From Quillaja saponaria (taxonomy: Eukaryota > Streptophyta > Magnoliopsida > Fabales > Quillajaceae): a stretch of 64,000 nt of DNA. Numbering within the stretch: the stretch's first letter is position 1; every line of letters begins with the position of its first letter. Under the pieces are notes generated by a model. It saw only the letters and a program-made list of their open reading frames with translations, was not told the origin of the DNA and ran no database searches. Made by a program: the position numbers and the translations under genes. Shown here in pieces: positions 47,155-58,379 of the stretch. The stretch spans positions 19,431,422 to 19,495,421 of the forward strand of contig CM055610.1 of NCBI GenBank assembly GCA_029379385.1, read 5' to 3'.

Positions 47155-48555
47155 CATACCATTATGGATATGGTTATTACACCATTTTTTTCCAGTTAGG
47201 TTCATTGGTGCTTCTTGGTGTTTATCCTGTACAGAAGTTCTCATCCATTTGAAATTTGTGATTGTTCTCACTTTTCATTGCCTTGTGTTATGAGTGAAAG
47301 TTGTAATATATGAAATGAATCCATGTTGGTAATAAAATTATCATTTTCCCTGAGTTGCCTTTTTCTGGTGCTATGAGAATCTGGGATTGAATACTTGTCT
47401 GTTTGCTCGAAAGGCAGGGGATAATTACACTTAGTTTTTAGCATCTTACCCATGTTTGGTCTATATTGGGTTGCTGTTGGAATTAAAACTTCTGCATCAC
47501 GCCTCTGGTCACACTGAATAGGAGAGGTCAGTGGAGTGGAAAGAATTGATTTCTAGAAAGGAGGACCATAGAAGTCATTGATGTCCTTTGAGATAATTGA
47601 AACACAGCAGTTGGTTTGGTTACGTGTAAACTCAAAACAAATCCAGAAAATGAGGAAAATTTCAAGGATACAAGCTAACCACATAAAGAAACCCAATCTT
47701 GGGCAATGGCATTTATAGACCTTCTTATTGAATTGATTATGGGAGTGTATTTAGTGCAACATCAGGTTATTCATGTGGTTGGCTTTGCAAATAAGTTGGT
47801 TTAGAAGGTGACGGCAATTGAATCGTGGGAAGAAGCATGATTTCGTGGCAAGGAAAAAACACCCACCATTGGCAAAATAAGCTTTTAGGTTTATTTATCA
47901 AAGGAGCATACCTTATTTGCTTTTGTTTTTATGACATAGATGAGTTCCATTTTGGTATAACTTCGATAGTCAGGTCTTAAGGTTGAAATGTAGGAACCTG
48001 TAATTGTTTTTCATTGGACATGCAAAAAGGAAAGCCCTCCGTTGGCTTCAAGCACGAAGACGCAAAGCATTTGCCGGGGCAGAAATTCGCTTCCTTGACG
48101 TGGACAACCAGTCAATTGGTCCAAGATTTGCTTCAGAACAGAGTGTAACTTGCATGGTGCTTTTGATTCTGCTGCTTTCTTCAGGCATTTATCGTCTTTA
48201 CCTCGAAGATACAAGCAGAGACTTCCCTTTGCTTATTTGTTTGTATGCTGTTCCTTAAAGCTATGATGATTTTGGTGATAGACAGGTGTAGTTAATTTGG
48301 GCCATAGAATTTGTTAGAATATCATGTACTGGTTATATTCTCTGCTTTAATGTGACTAATCAAATTATCCAATGTAGAATACATCTCTTCTGTTTTCTGG
48401 TGAGACATGTCACTAGCACGAAACACATGAATCCCATATCTATCTTCAATCCAATTGCATCCTGGATTCTTTTACATTCCTCTATCTGTCATCGTTTGCC
48501 TTGTTTAAGCTACAGCATTCCATTTCCCTGCATAAGCATACATGTTTGCCAAACG
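47155..48555. other. Yippee-like 2 3' UTR and intergenic DNA
   Basis: A polyadenylation-like AATAAAATTATC lies at about 47331. Beyond it, no recognisable gene. The 84-codon plus and 67-codon minus frames around 48004-48258 lack recognisable domains. Confidence 0.4.
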
Positions 48556-49545
48556 AACGTTTTTTCCAGTATTATGTGGCTCCAAACTCTATGAGCTCTT
48601 CTGCTGCCATTTCTCCCAAGGCTACTTAATCATAATTCATTCAACCTCCAATCAAAGCACTCCACAGAACTGAATCAGGCTCCATTGGCATTTGCTTCAT
48701 TAGCTCATACGCTCTGCACGACTTAGGAGATCAACCCTTGTAATGCTTTTAAGAGGGTTTTACATGTATTTTCCCATTATAATAAAGCATTCATGACATG
48801 AACACATGAAGAAAGAGCCAATAGGAAAGTCACTTGGTCTGGTCTAATTCTATATGCTGATATAAAAGCATTCCAAGCTGATATCTCCCTTTCACTTCAT
48901 CAAAAAGCCATTTGAGCAGCCTAGGTCTTGAGTCTTAACATTTACAGTACATTTCTACCAAGGCTCCACCTACAAAGGTGTTGGATTGCAGCCCTCTAGC
49001 ATGGCATGAGGGAATGTATTTCTTTCCCTTGTCGCAAAGAAGCCATGTCAGCACAAGCAGAAGTTAGAACACTTCCAAGAGTAAAAGAATCAGGTTTAAT
49101 AATAGGTCTTTTTGAAGGCACATATCAACACCTCCTATACATGTCAACTAATTCCTTCACAGCAAAAGCATTAGACATAAGAACATGCCTAAACTCTAGT
49201 TTTGAACCCATGTCGTTCATCCCAATCCTTAGCTTCTGTAATCTCGCACCAGCAGGAGGAACACTTGCCAGAGTTCCTGCATTTGGTTCATGATCTGCTT
49301 CTTGCATTCTGAATAGTAACTCAATCTCTCCTTCATCATATATAACCATTCTGCTAGAACTCTCCAATAACTGCACTCCAGGAAAAAGATTGGGTGTTAA
49401 ATCATCTAGAGAAGACACATTCCATTGGAAGCAAATAATAGAATTCCATGAAACACAATCCTTGTTGGGTATCCGTGTTAAAACTTTCTTGGCAGTTGGC
49501 ACCATTCAAGCTAGCTTCCACATTTACCATACATATATCAGAGCA
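48556..49545 (-). pseudogene. PPR protein pseudogene (PLS/E-type)
   Basis: Minus-strand reading shows successive PPR-repeat pieces in shifting frames. They are ALIYVYGKCGS, RIPNKDCVSWNSII, RMQEADHEPNAGTLASV, HVLMSNAF and LVDMYRRC, then KPDSFTLGSVLTSACADMAS, LRQGKEIHSL, FVGGALVEMYCKC, ISAWNAFISAYR and RPDQVTFLLALSSC. The last is MPMEPDSVLWSALIGG with MAAEELIEF, which resembles the E motif end of plant organelle RNA-editing PPR proteins. Frameshifts and stops occur between nearly every repeat, so no product is made. It is too short for a complete PLS protein, so it is a fragment. Confidence 0.85.
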
Positions 49546-49549
49546 TTAC

Positions 49550-52500
49550 CTATATATATATTACACACACACGTATGAAACTGTCATTTCAGGAGAACCC
49601 CATGGAACCTTCTTCCTTATACATTCCCAAGAAACCCAGTTTTAATTAGATCAATATGCACATTTGTTTTCTAGACCCTAAACCCGAGCATTTAGAGGAC
49701 TCATGAATACCAGTAATTGCTGCAAGAGGTATGAATAGAAGTGGGCCTAAAGCCCAATGTATTTTCTGCGAGCCTTACATAATGGCTCCAAAACGACATT
49801 CAAAGTAGCATAAACGCAACGAGTTCAGATAATCATGGGTTAAATTCACTTTATTCATGTTCAGCCCTAAATCATTTTATCACCCTCCCCCAAAAGTAAG
49901 AAATCGAAAACGATAAAGAAATTGTGACGGGTCTTGTAAAATTGTCAATATAATAATTATACCTAGCACATTCGTTATTGCAGGTCTCTTCTAATGAATT
50001 TAAATTAGACATGTCTACGAGGAAGCAAATAGTTATGCTCATTGTCTTGCTAATTTAGGATGCTCTTAACACCAGCAATTTGTTGTATTTGAGAACCCCT
50101 AAGGATGTTTGTAATAATTTTCTACGTGATGCCTCTGGTACGGGCAAAACTAGTTGTATCTGTTAGTTTATTTTAATGCATTTCCCATTCCACCAAAAAA
50201 AGGGGAAATATTCCACAAATTGTAAAAATATCAATGGGCCAAATGATGGGACATGCACCATAGCACATCATCGCACAAGGTTCTAATAATTTAGTGGTTG
50301 GACTTTTATGGCGAATTAATTTTTTTTTAAAGCTACATCTTTGCATGCTAGGTAAGAAGATAATAAATTATTATAAGTAAAATAGTCAATAGTGTAGTTA
50401 TCAGTATTTTTGTTGTGGTGATGGATCTAATTATATGCGTTTTAACAAAAATATATATATATATATATATTTTTGTTCTATTTTCTGAGGTCCCAAAAGT
50501 GTGTGAAAACTGAAAACATAAAAAACTTAATAAATTGAAATAATAAAAATAATATAAACATTACTTCCACTTCATAATTAATCATTAACGGTAGGCTTTA
50601 ACAATCTTTAATTCGTATTAAATGTTCTCTTCAATTTGTTACCAAGTTCAACCAAACAAATTACATGAAACCTAGGGCTTTGGTCTACGTTTGTTTACAT
50701 GATTCCGTTAGTAAATGAAATCATCACGTTTCGTGAATACACTCGACCCCGCAGCTATATTGCAATTTAATTGTGGCCTGTCAATTGGACAATTTAATGA
50801 GGATGATGATTAAAATGGCAGAAACCAAGACAATGCAAAGATTATAATGTTAGGAATCTTTAATGACCTCTAAGGTTTATGAAATTCCAACGTGAGTATT
50901 CAATGGATTCATGTGATGCAAGGGATAAACAAAATATTGAATCTTAGATCTCACTTAATCAGTGTTAAAATTGATCAATTCAACAATTTATTCAAAAATA
51001 TGTACGAGTCTCAAATTACCGGTTCAATCATTAAGTTAACTTAAATGATGTCATATTTAATTTAATTATTAATTTATATATTTGTAATATAGAAATAAAA
51101 ATTAAAAATTAAAAAATATAAATGAAGAATGAATAGAAAAATAAAATAATTCAGCAGAAAGTGTTATCTCTGTTTTAAATATAAAAAATAAAAATAAAAA
51201 GTTTAGCAGACCGAATCTTTAGATCCAATTGCTATTCAAAATGTGAAGATTCCGGCCCGAAACGTAGTTTAATTAGTCTAACTGCGTCAATCATCCCATC
51301 ATAAAACAAACAAAGCACTCAACGACTTAACTTTTGAGTTATTAATTTTTTTTTTTTTTTTTTTTTTGGTACCCATGCCTCTTATAACTAAGTCACTAAT
51401 CAAAAATTTAATAATCCAGTGCTATTTATTTGTATAATTAAATTCTAACAGAAAATAGAGAATAAAATTTGTATTCTGCCCATTTATCGTTTACTTGAAG
51501 AACATGTAAAGATTGTATAGCAATTCTATTATATCATTCAATATTATATAAGAATATCGTTTAAGGTTTTCATTAAAATATGGTTCAATGAAAAGGAAGT
51601 GAAATTCATTAATTTGATACTATAAATTGCTTAATCCCTTTAGGAATAATCACGTTTGAAAGGTACAATTACTAGCTAGCTATAGGCAATCATCCCATCT
51701 AAATCAAGTAGACATAATGGGAACCTCATTAAAGCCAGCCATGAGAAGCAATTGTCAACATGTATATAAATAGTATTAGAGGTGTAAGTTGAGTCAGAGT
51801 CTTCAACTTCCAACCTAGTATCTGGTTCATCAAATTGTAGAAGATAGAGTAGTAGGTGGCTATGTTTGGCAAGAAAAGGACCTTCAAGTTGCATAGCTGC
51901 ATACGTCAATCTAAAACATCTAATGCTTGACATGTCTACTGTATTATTTACTTTCATTCATACTCCCAATAAAACAAGTGAAAAAGGTTGATATATATGA
52001 TGGACTTTGGTGAGAATTTGGAAAAATGAAGGATATATTAGTTTATTATTCGCATAGTTATCAAGGGGAATGTTTGTGGGGCTCAGTGGAATGCCGAAAG
52101 AGGGGACTGAAAGTGAAGATAGGAGCTTCTGTTGGCTTTAAATATAAGCAAAGAAAAGAAATTAAAGCACAATATGGCCAAGGAATGTATAGAGTGGAAT
52201 GAAATGATCACACACATGCCATGCAAATGGAGCACAATGGAGTTGGATTGGATGAATGAGCCTTCAAAGTTTAAACAATGAGTGGGACTCTAGAAATTTA
52301 TGAACCTATTGATTGATTAGGTAAGGTATTGGGTGGAGTCAAGTAAACTTGTTTAATTTGACCAAATTTTCATTGAGACTAGGGTTTTATACCAAATTAA
52401 CAAAAGCACTTCAATGCCAAAGTGAAATAAATAAAGGATCCACATCTACTCTAACTTTGAGCTCTTTTTTTTTTTTTTTTTTTTTTTTAAATAGGAAGGA

Positions 52501-54137
52501 CAGGATATAAAGCAATTATGGTTATAAATATTTTTTTGCTTGTGATCATTTTTACTGCTAGCAAAGTCCTCACCCTCTCCATATATATATGTCTGACAAA
52601 TTATGGTAAATAAATAGGTATACGTATATCAATCTAACCCTCCAGTCTTTGAGTAAGTTTCTATTCTCTTCCATTAACTCTAATTACTTCAATTAGGATA
52701 TAAATATATTCTATGTACATATGTTTATTTGCATGATTAATTGAATTTGTAAAAGAAAAAAAATAAAATATATGCATCCACTCTTGCTTTCTTGTTTTTT
52801 TTCTATTTTTTATTGGACGATCACATAATTCTTTTTTAATTAATTATATCAAAATCTTAAAAAAAATTTATATCTCCTAACATGATTTGTCATTCAATGA
52901 ACAAGAGATCCCCTAATTGAATTTTTGATGATCTCTAAATAAAAATGAAATGTATTATTCGTTTGTAAAGCTTGCAATTAGCATTTTTGATCGTAAGATG
53001 GGTCAGGCAATTAAGGGTGGTACTACGAGTTTAATTGTAAGTTATGATTATTATGGTTAGGGATAGAGAAAAGAAGTTATGATTAGTCTAGTAATGATTC
53101 TAGTTTGCTGCCCCCTTGATTGAAAAGGTTTTTAATTAGTGGACTGAAGAATTTGAAACACCCAGATGGTGTTTACTAAAGATCTGACATTTCTGACCTG
53201 TTGCTAAGCAAAGGGTAAAGAAAAGAGAAAGAGAAAAGCAAAAGATAGAGAGGGGCTACTTTTGCTGTAAAGGAGTTGACAGCCATCATTCCAACCGACT
53301 TTTATGTTACAAGACATGAATAAATATAATCCACATAGTTAATTGGCAAAATCAACCATACTACTCAATTACAAGCAAAATAATAAAGAGAAAAAAACGA
53401 GCAATTTGTTCATAAAATTGCATACTTTATTAGTGCTAATTTTTCACAATATACATGATTAGTTGTTGTTATAAGATAATGAAAGACAACTCTATTAAAA
53501 ATCTTCCATTTTGGAAAGGATACGATTAAATCTCAAATTTTGATGCCTAAAAAACTAAAGACAATTTCAGTACTCTCCACTGTCTTCGGTACCTAAAAAT
53601 ATGCCACATTATTTTTGATCAGCAGAAACAACATAAAGCACACAAGCTAAATCTACCCAAAGACCTGGTGCAAAGCCCAAGAACTAGGAGTAGCTAGCTT
53701 AAACTTCTTCCAAGTTCCAACCAAGTGAAAATTGAAAGATCTTTGTACCAAAAAAAAAAGGGAAATTGAAAGATCTTGGAGAAAAGAAAGGAAGGAAGAT
53801 TTGGGTCTTGCCTAACTAGCCATCTAGCATCTCGTCCCATCTTGTAGACATCATTCCATGACCTCATTTTTTGAGCCAACCAAAAGAAATCTTTAACTTT
53901 ATTATCCTTCATAAAGATGAAACCCAAGGATAAACTAAAAAACGGGGAAGCAAGGGAAACTAAGAAAGGATTTCAAAATAAAATGAGAAGATAAAAAAAA
54001 TGTCAAATAACAAGAAAAAAGTTAGTTTGATCACCCCAAAACAGTCACTCACCATAGTTAAAGCAAACACAAGCTAAAAAACCAACTGCCTAACATGCCA
54101 CTCCAATACCCAATTGATCACCTTCTTTGCCTTTTAT
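49550..54137. other. AT-rich intergenic DNA
   Basis: No gene recognised across 4.6 kb. Low-complexity tracts include (AT)n at 50451-50471, a T run at 51347-51367 and a T24 run at about 52466-52489. A 93-codon minus frame at 51676-51957 and a 77-codon minus frame at 53694-53927 were examined and show no known domain. The right end includes the Dof 3' UTR. Confidence 0.45.
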
Positions 54138-55466
54138 CTACCATGATCCTCCACCTAACATGCCACTCCAATACCCAGTTGAATCTACTTGACCTCTATT
54201 CTGCTCCAATTCATCATTTGTGCTTGAAACCTGTTGCTTCAAATCTTCAATAGGAAACAATAGCCTTGCCCCACTATTAGTCTCTTGCATCCCTTGGAGA
54301 CCCTCATACCCATTTTCAAACCCCTCAAGAGAAAAATTGAGACTTGGCTTAAATTCTTGCAAAGGAAACCCAGTTGATGAAGAATACATTGTGCTAGAAT
54401 CCGATACCGGCATAGGCATGAAAGAAGTTAAACCCCTTGAACTAGTAATCCCAGTACTCTTGAGGAGTTCCATAGCTGACAGCTGATGAGAAGAAGTTGA
54501 TGAGGAATTAGGGTTTTGATGGTGGGACTCAACAAATTTAGATATGTTATTATAATGATCTTCCACCGATGGATATGCTAGGTTGAGATCTTGGCTAATT
54601 TGATGGATCTTAGGGTTATGAGAAGCTGCAGACTGAGGGAAATTAATTGGTGTACTGGTCAGATCAGAATCAATAAGCTTCTTTGTTGAAGAATTTGATG
54701 ATGATCTTTTATTTTTTCTTGAACCTCCACCTACTGGAACATTTCTCATAGAACCACCTTCAGTCCAATACCTTCTACAAGTCTTGCAAAAGTATCTAGG
54801 CTGAGAGAGGCTATAGTTGTTATAGTAACAAAATTTAGTATTGGTTGAATTGCACCTTGGACAGTTCAAAGCTTGATCTTTCTGAGGCCTTGCCTTTCTC
54901 TCAATCATAGGAGGAGGTCTTGACTCTTCCATGGCTTTATCATTAACCACTCCAATATCCTGAAAGCAAAATATCCAAAAAACAAACAACCAAAAACAGA
55001 CATGAAAAAGGCCATATCAGAAGCAAAACAAACAAATTTATCTAACCTTGGGTGCTTTACAAACAAGCAAAGAAGCTATAGGTGCTTTACACACTTTCAG
55101 GATTACAACAGTAGCAATACAAACAAATTTATTTACCTTTTCTTGGGTGCTTTATCAGATGGTGGAAGGAAATAAAGGGGGAAAAAAAAAAAAAAAGAAG
55201 GATAGTGCAGTAGTACTTTCATGAACTGAAAATAAATAAAAGATCCTGAAAGACAGCACAAAAACTAAATTTAGTAGTGGAGGGGTTGAGCTCTTTTTTA
55301 GGAATTAGTTAATAATCCAAACAAACTTCAGAACTTGAAAGCTTAATATTCTAAATATTTATGTTTGAAAATCTCAACCCCAGAAAAGAATTTCATGATG
55401 ATATGGAAGAAAACAAAAGAAAAGGGTCTATGTATATATTACCTGTGCCCACTGAGCTGTTTCCAT
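54138..55466 (-). CDS. Dof zinc-finger transcription factor (DOF4.6/1.8-like)
   Basis: Two exons on the minus strand: 55443-55466 ([11 protein letters not shown] at 55466) and 54138-54959, joined in phase 0, 281 residues. The Dof domain has zinc ligands C41, C44, C66 and C69 in [35 protein letters not shown], i.e. Cx2Cx21Cx2C. A basic [10 protein letters not shown] tail follows. Dof proteins bind AAAG core sites. The tiny METAQWAQ first exon, the EDLKQQV segment and the C-terminal [12 protein letters not shown] resemble the vascular DOF4.6/DOF1.8/DOF2.1 clade as I remember it. The clade is an inference; the Dof identity is certain. The 54989 in-frame ATG inside the intron was rejected because exon 1 supplies a family-typical N-terminus. 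Confidence 0.95.
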
Positions 55467-56040
55467 GGATTAAGAGGAAGGCAAAAGGTGGATTAGAAGG
55501 AAGAGAAAAAGGAACTGAAAAGCTAGCTAGCTATTGAGTCTTCAAAGAGATGAAAAACACACTTTTTTCTAGCTGAATGAATGGCCTTAAAGAAAAACAT
55601 GGAACCCTTTTGAGCTAGAGATGGTATATGTGAGTGGCTCCATGTGCTGGCCAACCAGCTATATTAATTTGCAGAAAAAAGTTATATGAAAAGGGTAAGA
55701 TAGTCATTTTCATTATATCGCATTCTTTTCTTCCATAAGTATGATTTTGATCTGCAAATAGGACAGGAGATTCATGTATAGCTATATAATATTCACAGAA
55801 GTCAACATTATTCTTTCATAGTGGATTTAGTCGGTTAGTTGTTTTCTTACCAAAGAATGTAGCTGCGTTTAGATTGGAGGGAGGCAAGAATTATGTATGT
55901 CTATTTCGTCGTATTTTAAGTTATTTGAAAGTTATAGTTTGTAATCATAGTCTCACAAATATCTTTGTGTTTAAATTATTAAATATATATATTTATTTAT
56001 TTATTATGTTATTAAATTTTGTTATTGTTGATCAAGGAAA
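55467..56040. other. Dof upstream region
   Basis: Presumed Dof promoter and 5' UTR, minus orientation. AT-rich; no TATA box was assigned with confidence. Confidence 0.4.
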
Positions 56041-56059
56041 AAAAAAAAAAAGATAAATA

Positions 56060-56225
56060 AGACGCGCAGTCGAGAAACTTTGATGCTTCTCGAATGCACT
56101 GCCAAATACATGTGGGACGTCCACTGCAGTGTGCCAAACAGCACACGACTAGACTCAGGCGACCGAGTATGCGGGGCATGCGTCGGCAGCAACAAATTCA
56201 AACAGGGTCTGAGGCGGCCACAAGT
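56060..56225. other. GC-richer island with an imperfect inverted repeat
   Basis: Flanked by an A14 tract on the left. It starts with GCGCAGTCGAGAA..TTCTCGAATGCACTGC (imperfect inverted repeat, about 56064-56102) and ends near CAGGGTCTGAGGCGGCC. GC content and CpG density are visibly above the surroundings. It may be the core of a small transposon. No TSD was established. Confidence 0.4.
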
Positions 56226-56551
56226 AATTCTTCATCCTCTTTTCCTTGTCCTTCAAGTTTCAACTGATAAATGAGATTTTACCTCATTATTTTAACTTAC
56301 TTAAAAACATTAAATAATTAAATTAAATTATACTTTTAATTCTTATAATTTATTTTTGTTTTTATATTTAAAAAAAAGATGTAATTTAGCTTTCAATTGG
56401 ACTCTTAGAGGGGAACCACAAACGGAAAGTCAGCACGTAGAGGGACCTGAAGATGAAATCTTGGAATAAATTGTTGTCTATTGACCTCCTAATTGTTTTG
56501 TCTATTGTCTAGTCCAATGGTTGAGGTGCTGTGTTCTCCACCTTGGCCTAC

Positions 56552-57300
56552 TTTGATTAGTTCGTTTCCACTGTTAGGAGCAAGACGTTGTTGGTAGACA
56601 TACTTTTTCTTTATCAGTTTTTTTTTTCCTCAATTTTTAAATACATTTTTTTTCTCAAAATAAAAATTTATTTTAAAATAGATTATGTGACAAAATTTTA
56701 TTGTTCAGTTATGCCATATGGACAAGTAAACTGTCAACCTCGTAATCTTCTATTACACGAAAGGTGAAGACAGATACTAAATTAATTCGATTTTCAAATT
56801 ATAAGACTAAATTGATTGAGTTAACTGAATTTATAACACAGGTGGAATTTTTTTTAAATGACAATAGTATATCTCATGTTAGTTGTAAAAATAATATGAC
56901 TTGCGGCATCTTATTTGTCTTGTATATATGTTACTTTGATTAGTTCGTTCCATTGTTAAGATCAAGACGTTGTTGGTAGACATACTTTTTCTTTATCAGT
57001 TTTTTTACCTCAATTTTTAAATACACTTTTTTTTTTCCAAAATAAAAATTTATTATAAAATAGATTATGTAGGACAAGTCACTTGGGAAAACTGTCAGCC
57101 TCATAATCTTCTATTAGACGAAAGGTAAAGACAGATACTAACTTAATTCGATTTTCAAATTATAAGGCTAAATTGATTGAGTTAACTGAATTTATAACCC
57201 AAGCGTGGAATTGTTTTTTAAATGCCAATAGTATGTTCTCATGTTAGTTGTAAAAATAATATGTGACTTGAGCATCTTATTTGTCTTGTATATATGCTAT
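56552..57300. repeat. ~384-bp direct tandem duplication
   Basis: TTTGATTAGTTCGTT near 56552 and near 56936 starts two copies. Both run through AAGACGTTGTTGGTAGACAT, AATAAAAATTTATT, TAATCTTCTATTA, AAGACAGATACTAA, TTGATTGAGTTAACTGAATT and AATAATATG to TCTTGTATATATG. The second copy lost about 40 bp after AGATTATGT. Confidence 0.85.
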
Positions 57301-57589
57301 TATATTTTGTTTTGTTTTTTGATTATATTAATGAATAGCCTAAGAAAGAATGTCTTGATATGTCATTATTAATTAATTAATTAAAAGATGGATTATAGAG
57401 TTTTAATTTAAATAATCAAATTGAGTTTTAATTAATAAAAAAATCTAATAATAAAATATGTAACAATTACTTGAGAATTTAAATTTAAGGATTCACATAA
57501 AATAAGATGATACTCAATAAATAAGAGTTTTGGAGCAGTTATATAATATTATAATTTTGTAAACATTATTTGTGATATTCAAAGGTTGA

Positions 57590-57800
57590 TGAAGATGGAC
57601 TAGGAAGTCTTCCTAAACCGTACTTATTACGAAGGTAACAGAGTGGCTGATTTTTTGGCCAATTATATTCTTGATGCACATGGGAACGATGTTATTTAGA
57701 CGTTGATAGTGTTGGTGTGGCGTGGCAACGTCGAGTAGCTAGTTTAGTTTATTAGTTTCTTCTTTCTTGTTGTTTCTCTTTCCCTTCCAATAAAAAAATG
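57590..57800 (+). mobile_element. LINE-type retroelement 3' remnant (RNase H tail)
   Basis: 57629-57699 reads YEGNRVADFLANYILDAHGN before a TAG. This is the GN-x-x-AD-x-LA motif at the end of the RNase H domain found at the 3' end of plant LINE ORF2. About 90 bp further on, TTCCCTTCCAATAAAAAAATG resembles a poly(A)-addition end. Only the extreme 3' end is present, as expected for a 5'-truncated insertion. Confidence 0.65.
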
Positions 57801-58379
57801 CTAATAGTATTATCATTCTAATGTTTAGGATTATCCAACACAAAAGGAGGTGCCTAAATTTTGTAAATATAAGGCTTAATCACTCTTGTGTCATTTATTT
57901 TGTTCTTGGTGATTCAACATGAAAGAGGGAAAGCTAAAATGATGAAAGAATTGAAGATCTAGGATGTATTCTTTTTTTCTTTTAATTTAATTATTAAATT
58001 AGAATTATAAACTTTCATATAATCATCAAGTGATTTAGGATTTAATTGTTAGTAATATGCCTTACAAGTCAATAGCATTAAACGTGTATGACATACTATA
58101 ATTAATATAGTTTTATTCAATTATTATAAATTGAAGTTTTTAATAACTATATGACATTACTATTTATCATGTATTTTAGTTGCTAATTAATTCTCTAGAT
58201 TAGCCATGATAATTGTCAAAGAATAAAAACAATGGAAATAACAACCATGGTATGATCATGTTTATAAGAAGTATTTTTTTAAATTTTATTCTTAAATTTT
58301 CCGAATATTATGATCGTCAATTGAAAATTAATAATATGTTTATATAATTAGTATATGTTATGTTCACTCAAATGTTGAG

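Noticed and set aside
48004..48258. Overlapping plus and minus frames (84 and 67 codons)
   Set aside because: Neither shows a known motif, and both sit between the Yippee 3' UTR and a pseudogene.
49006..49293. 95-codon plus-strand open frame
   Set aside because: Antisense to the PPR pseudogene, which explains the sequence better.
51676..51957. 93-codon minus-strand open frame
   Set aside because: No domain and no conserved-looking segment; isolated in intergenic DNA.
53694..53927. 77-codon minus-strand frame next to the Dof gene
   Set aside because: Contains a phenylalanine-rich low-complexity stretch from a poly-purine tract. It may overlap the Dof 3' UTR but has no coding evidence.
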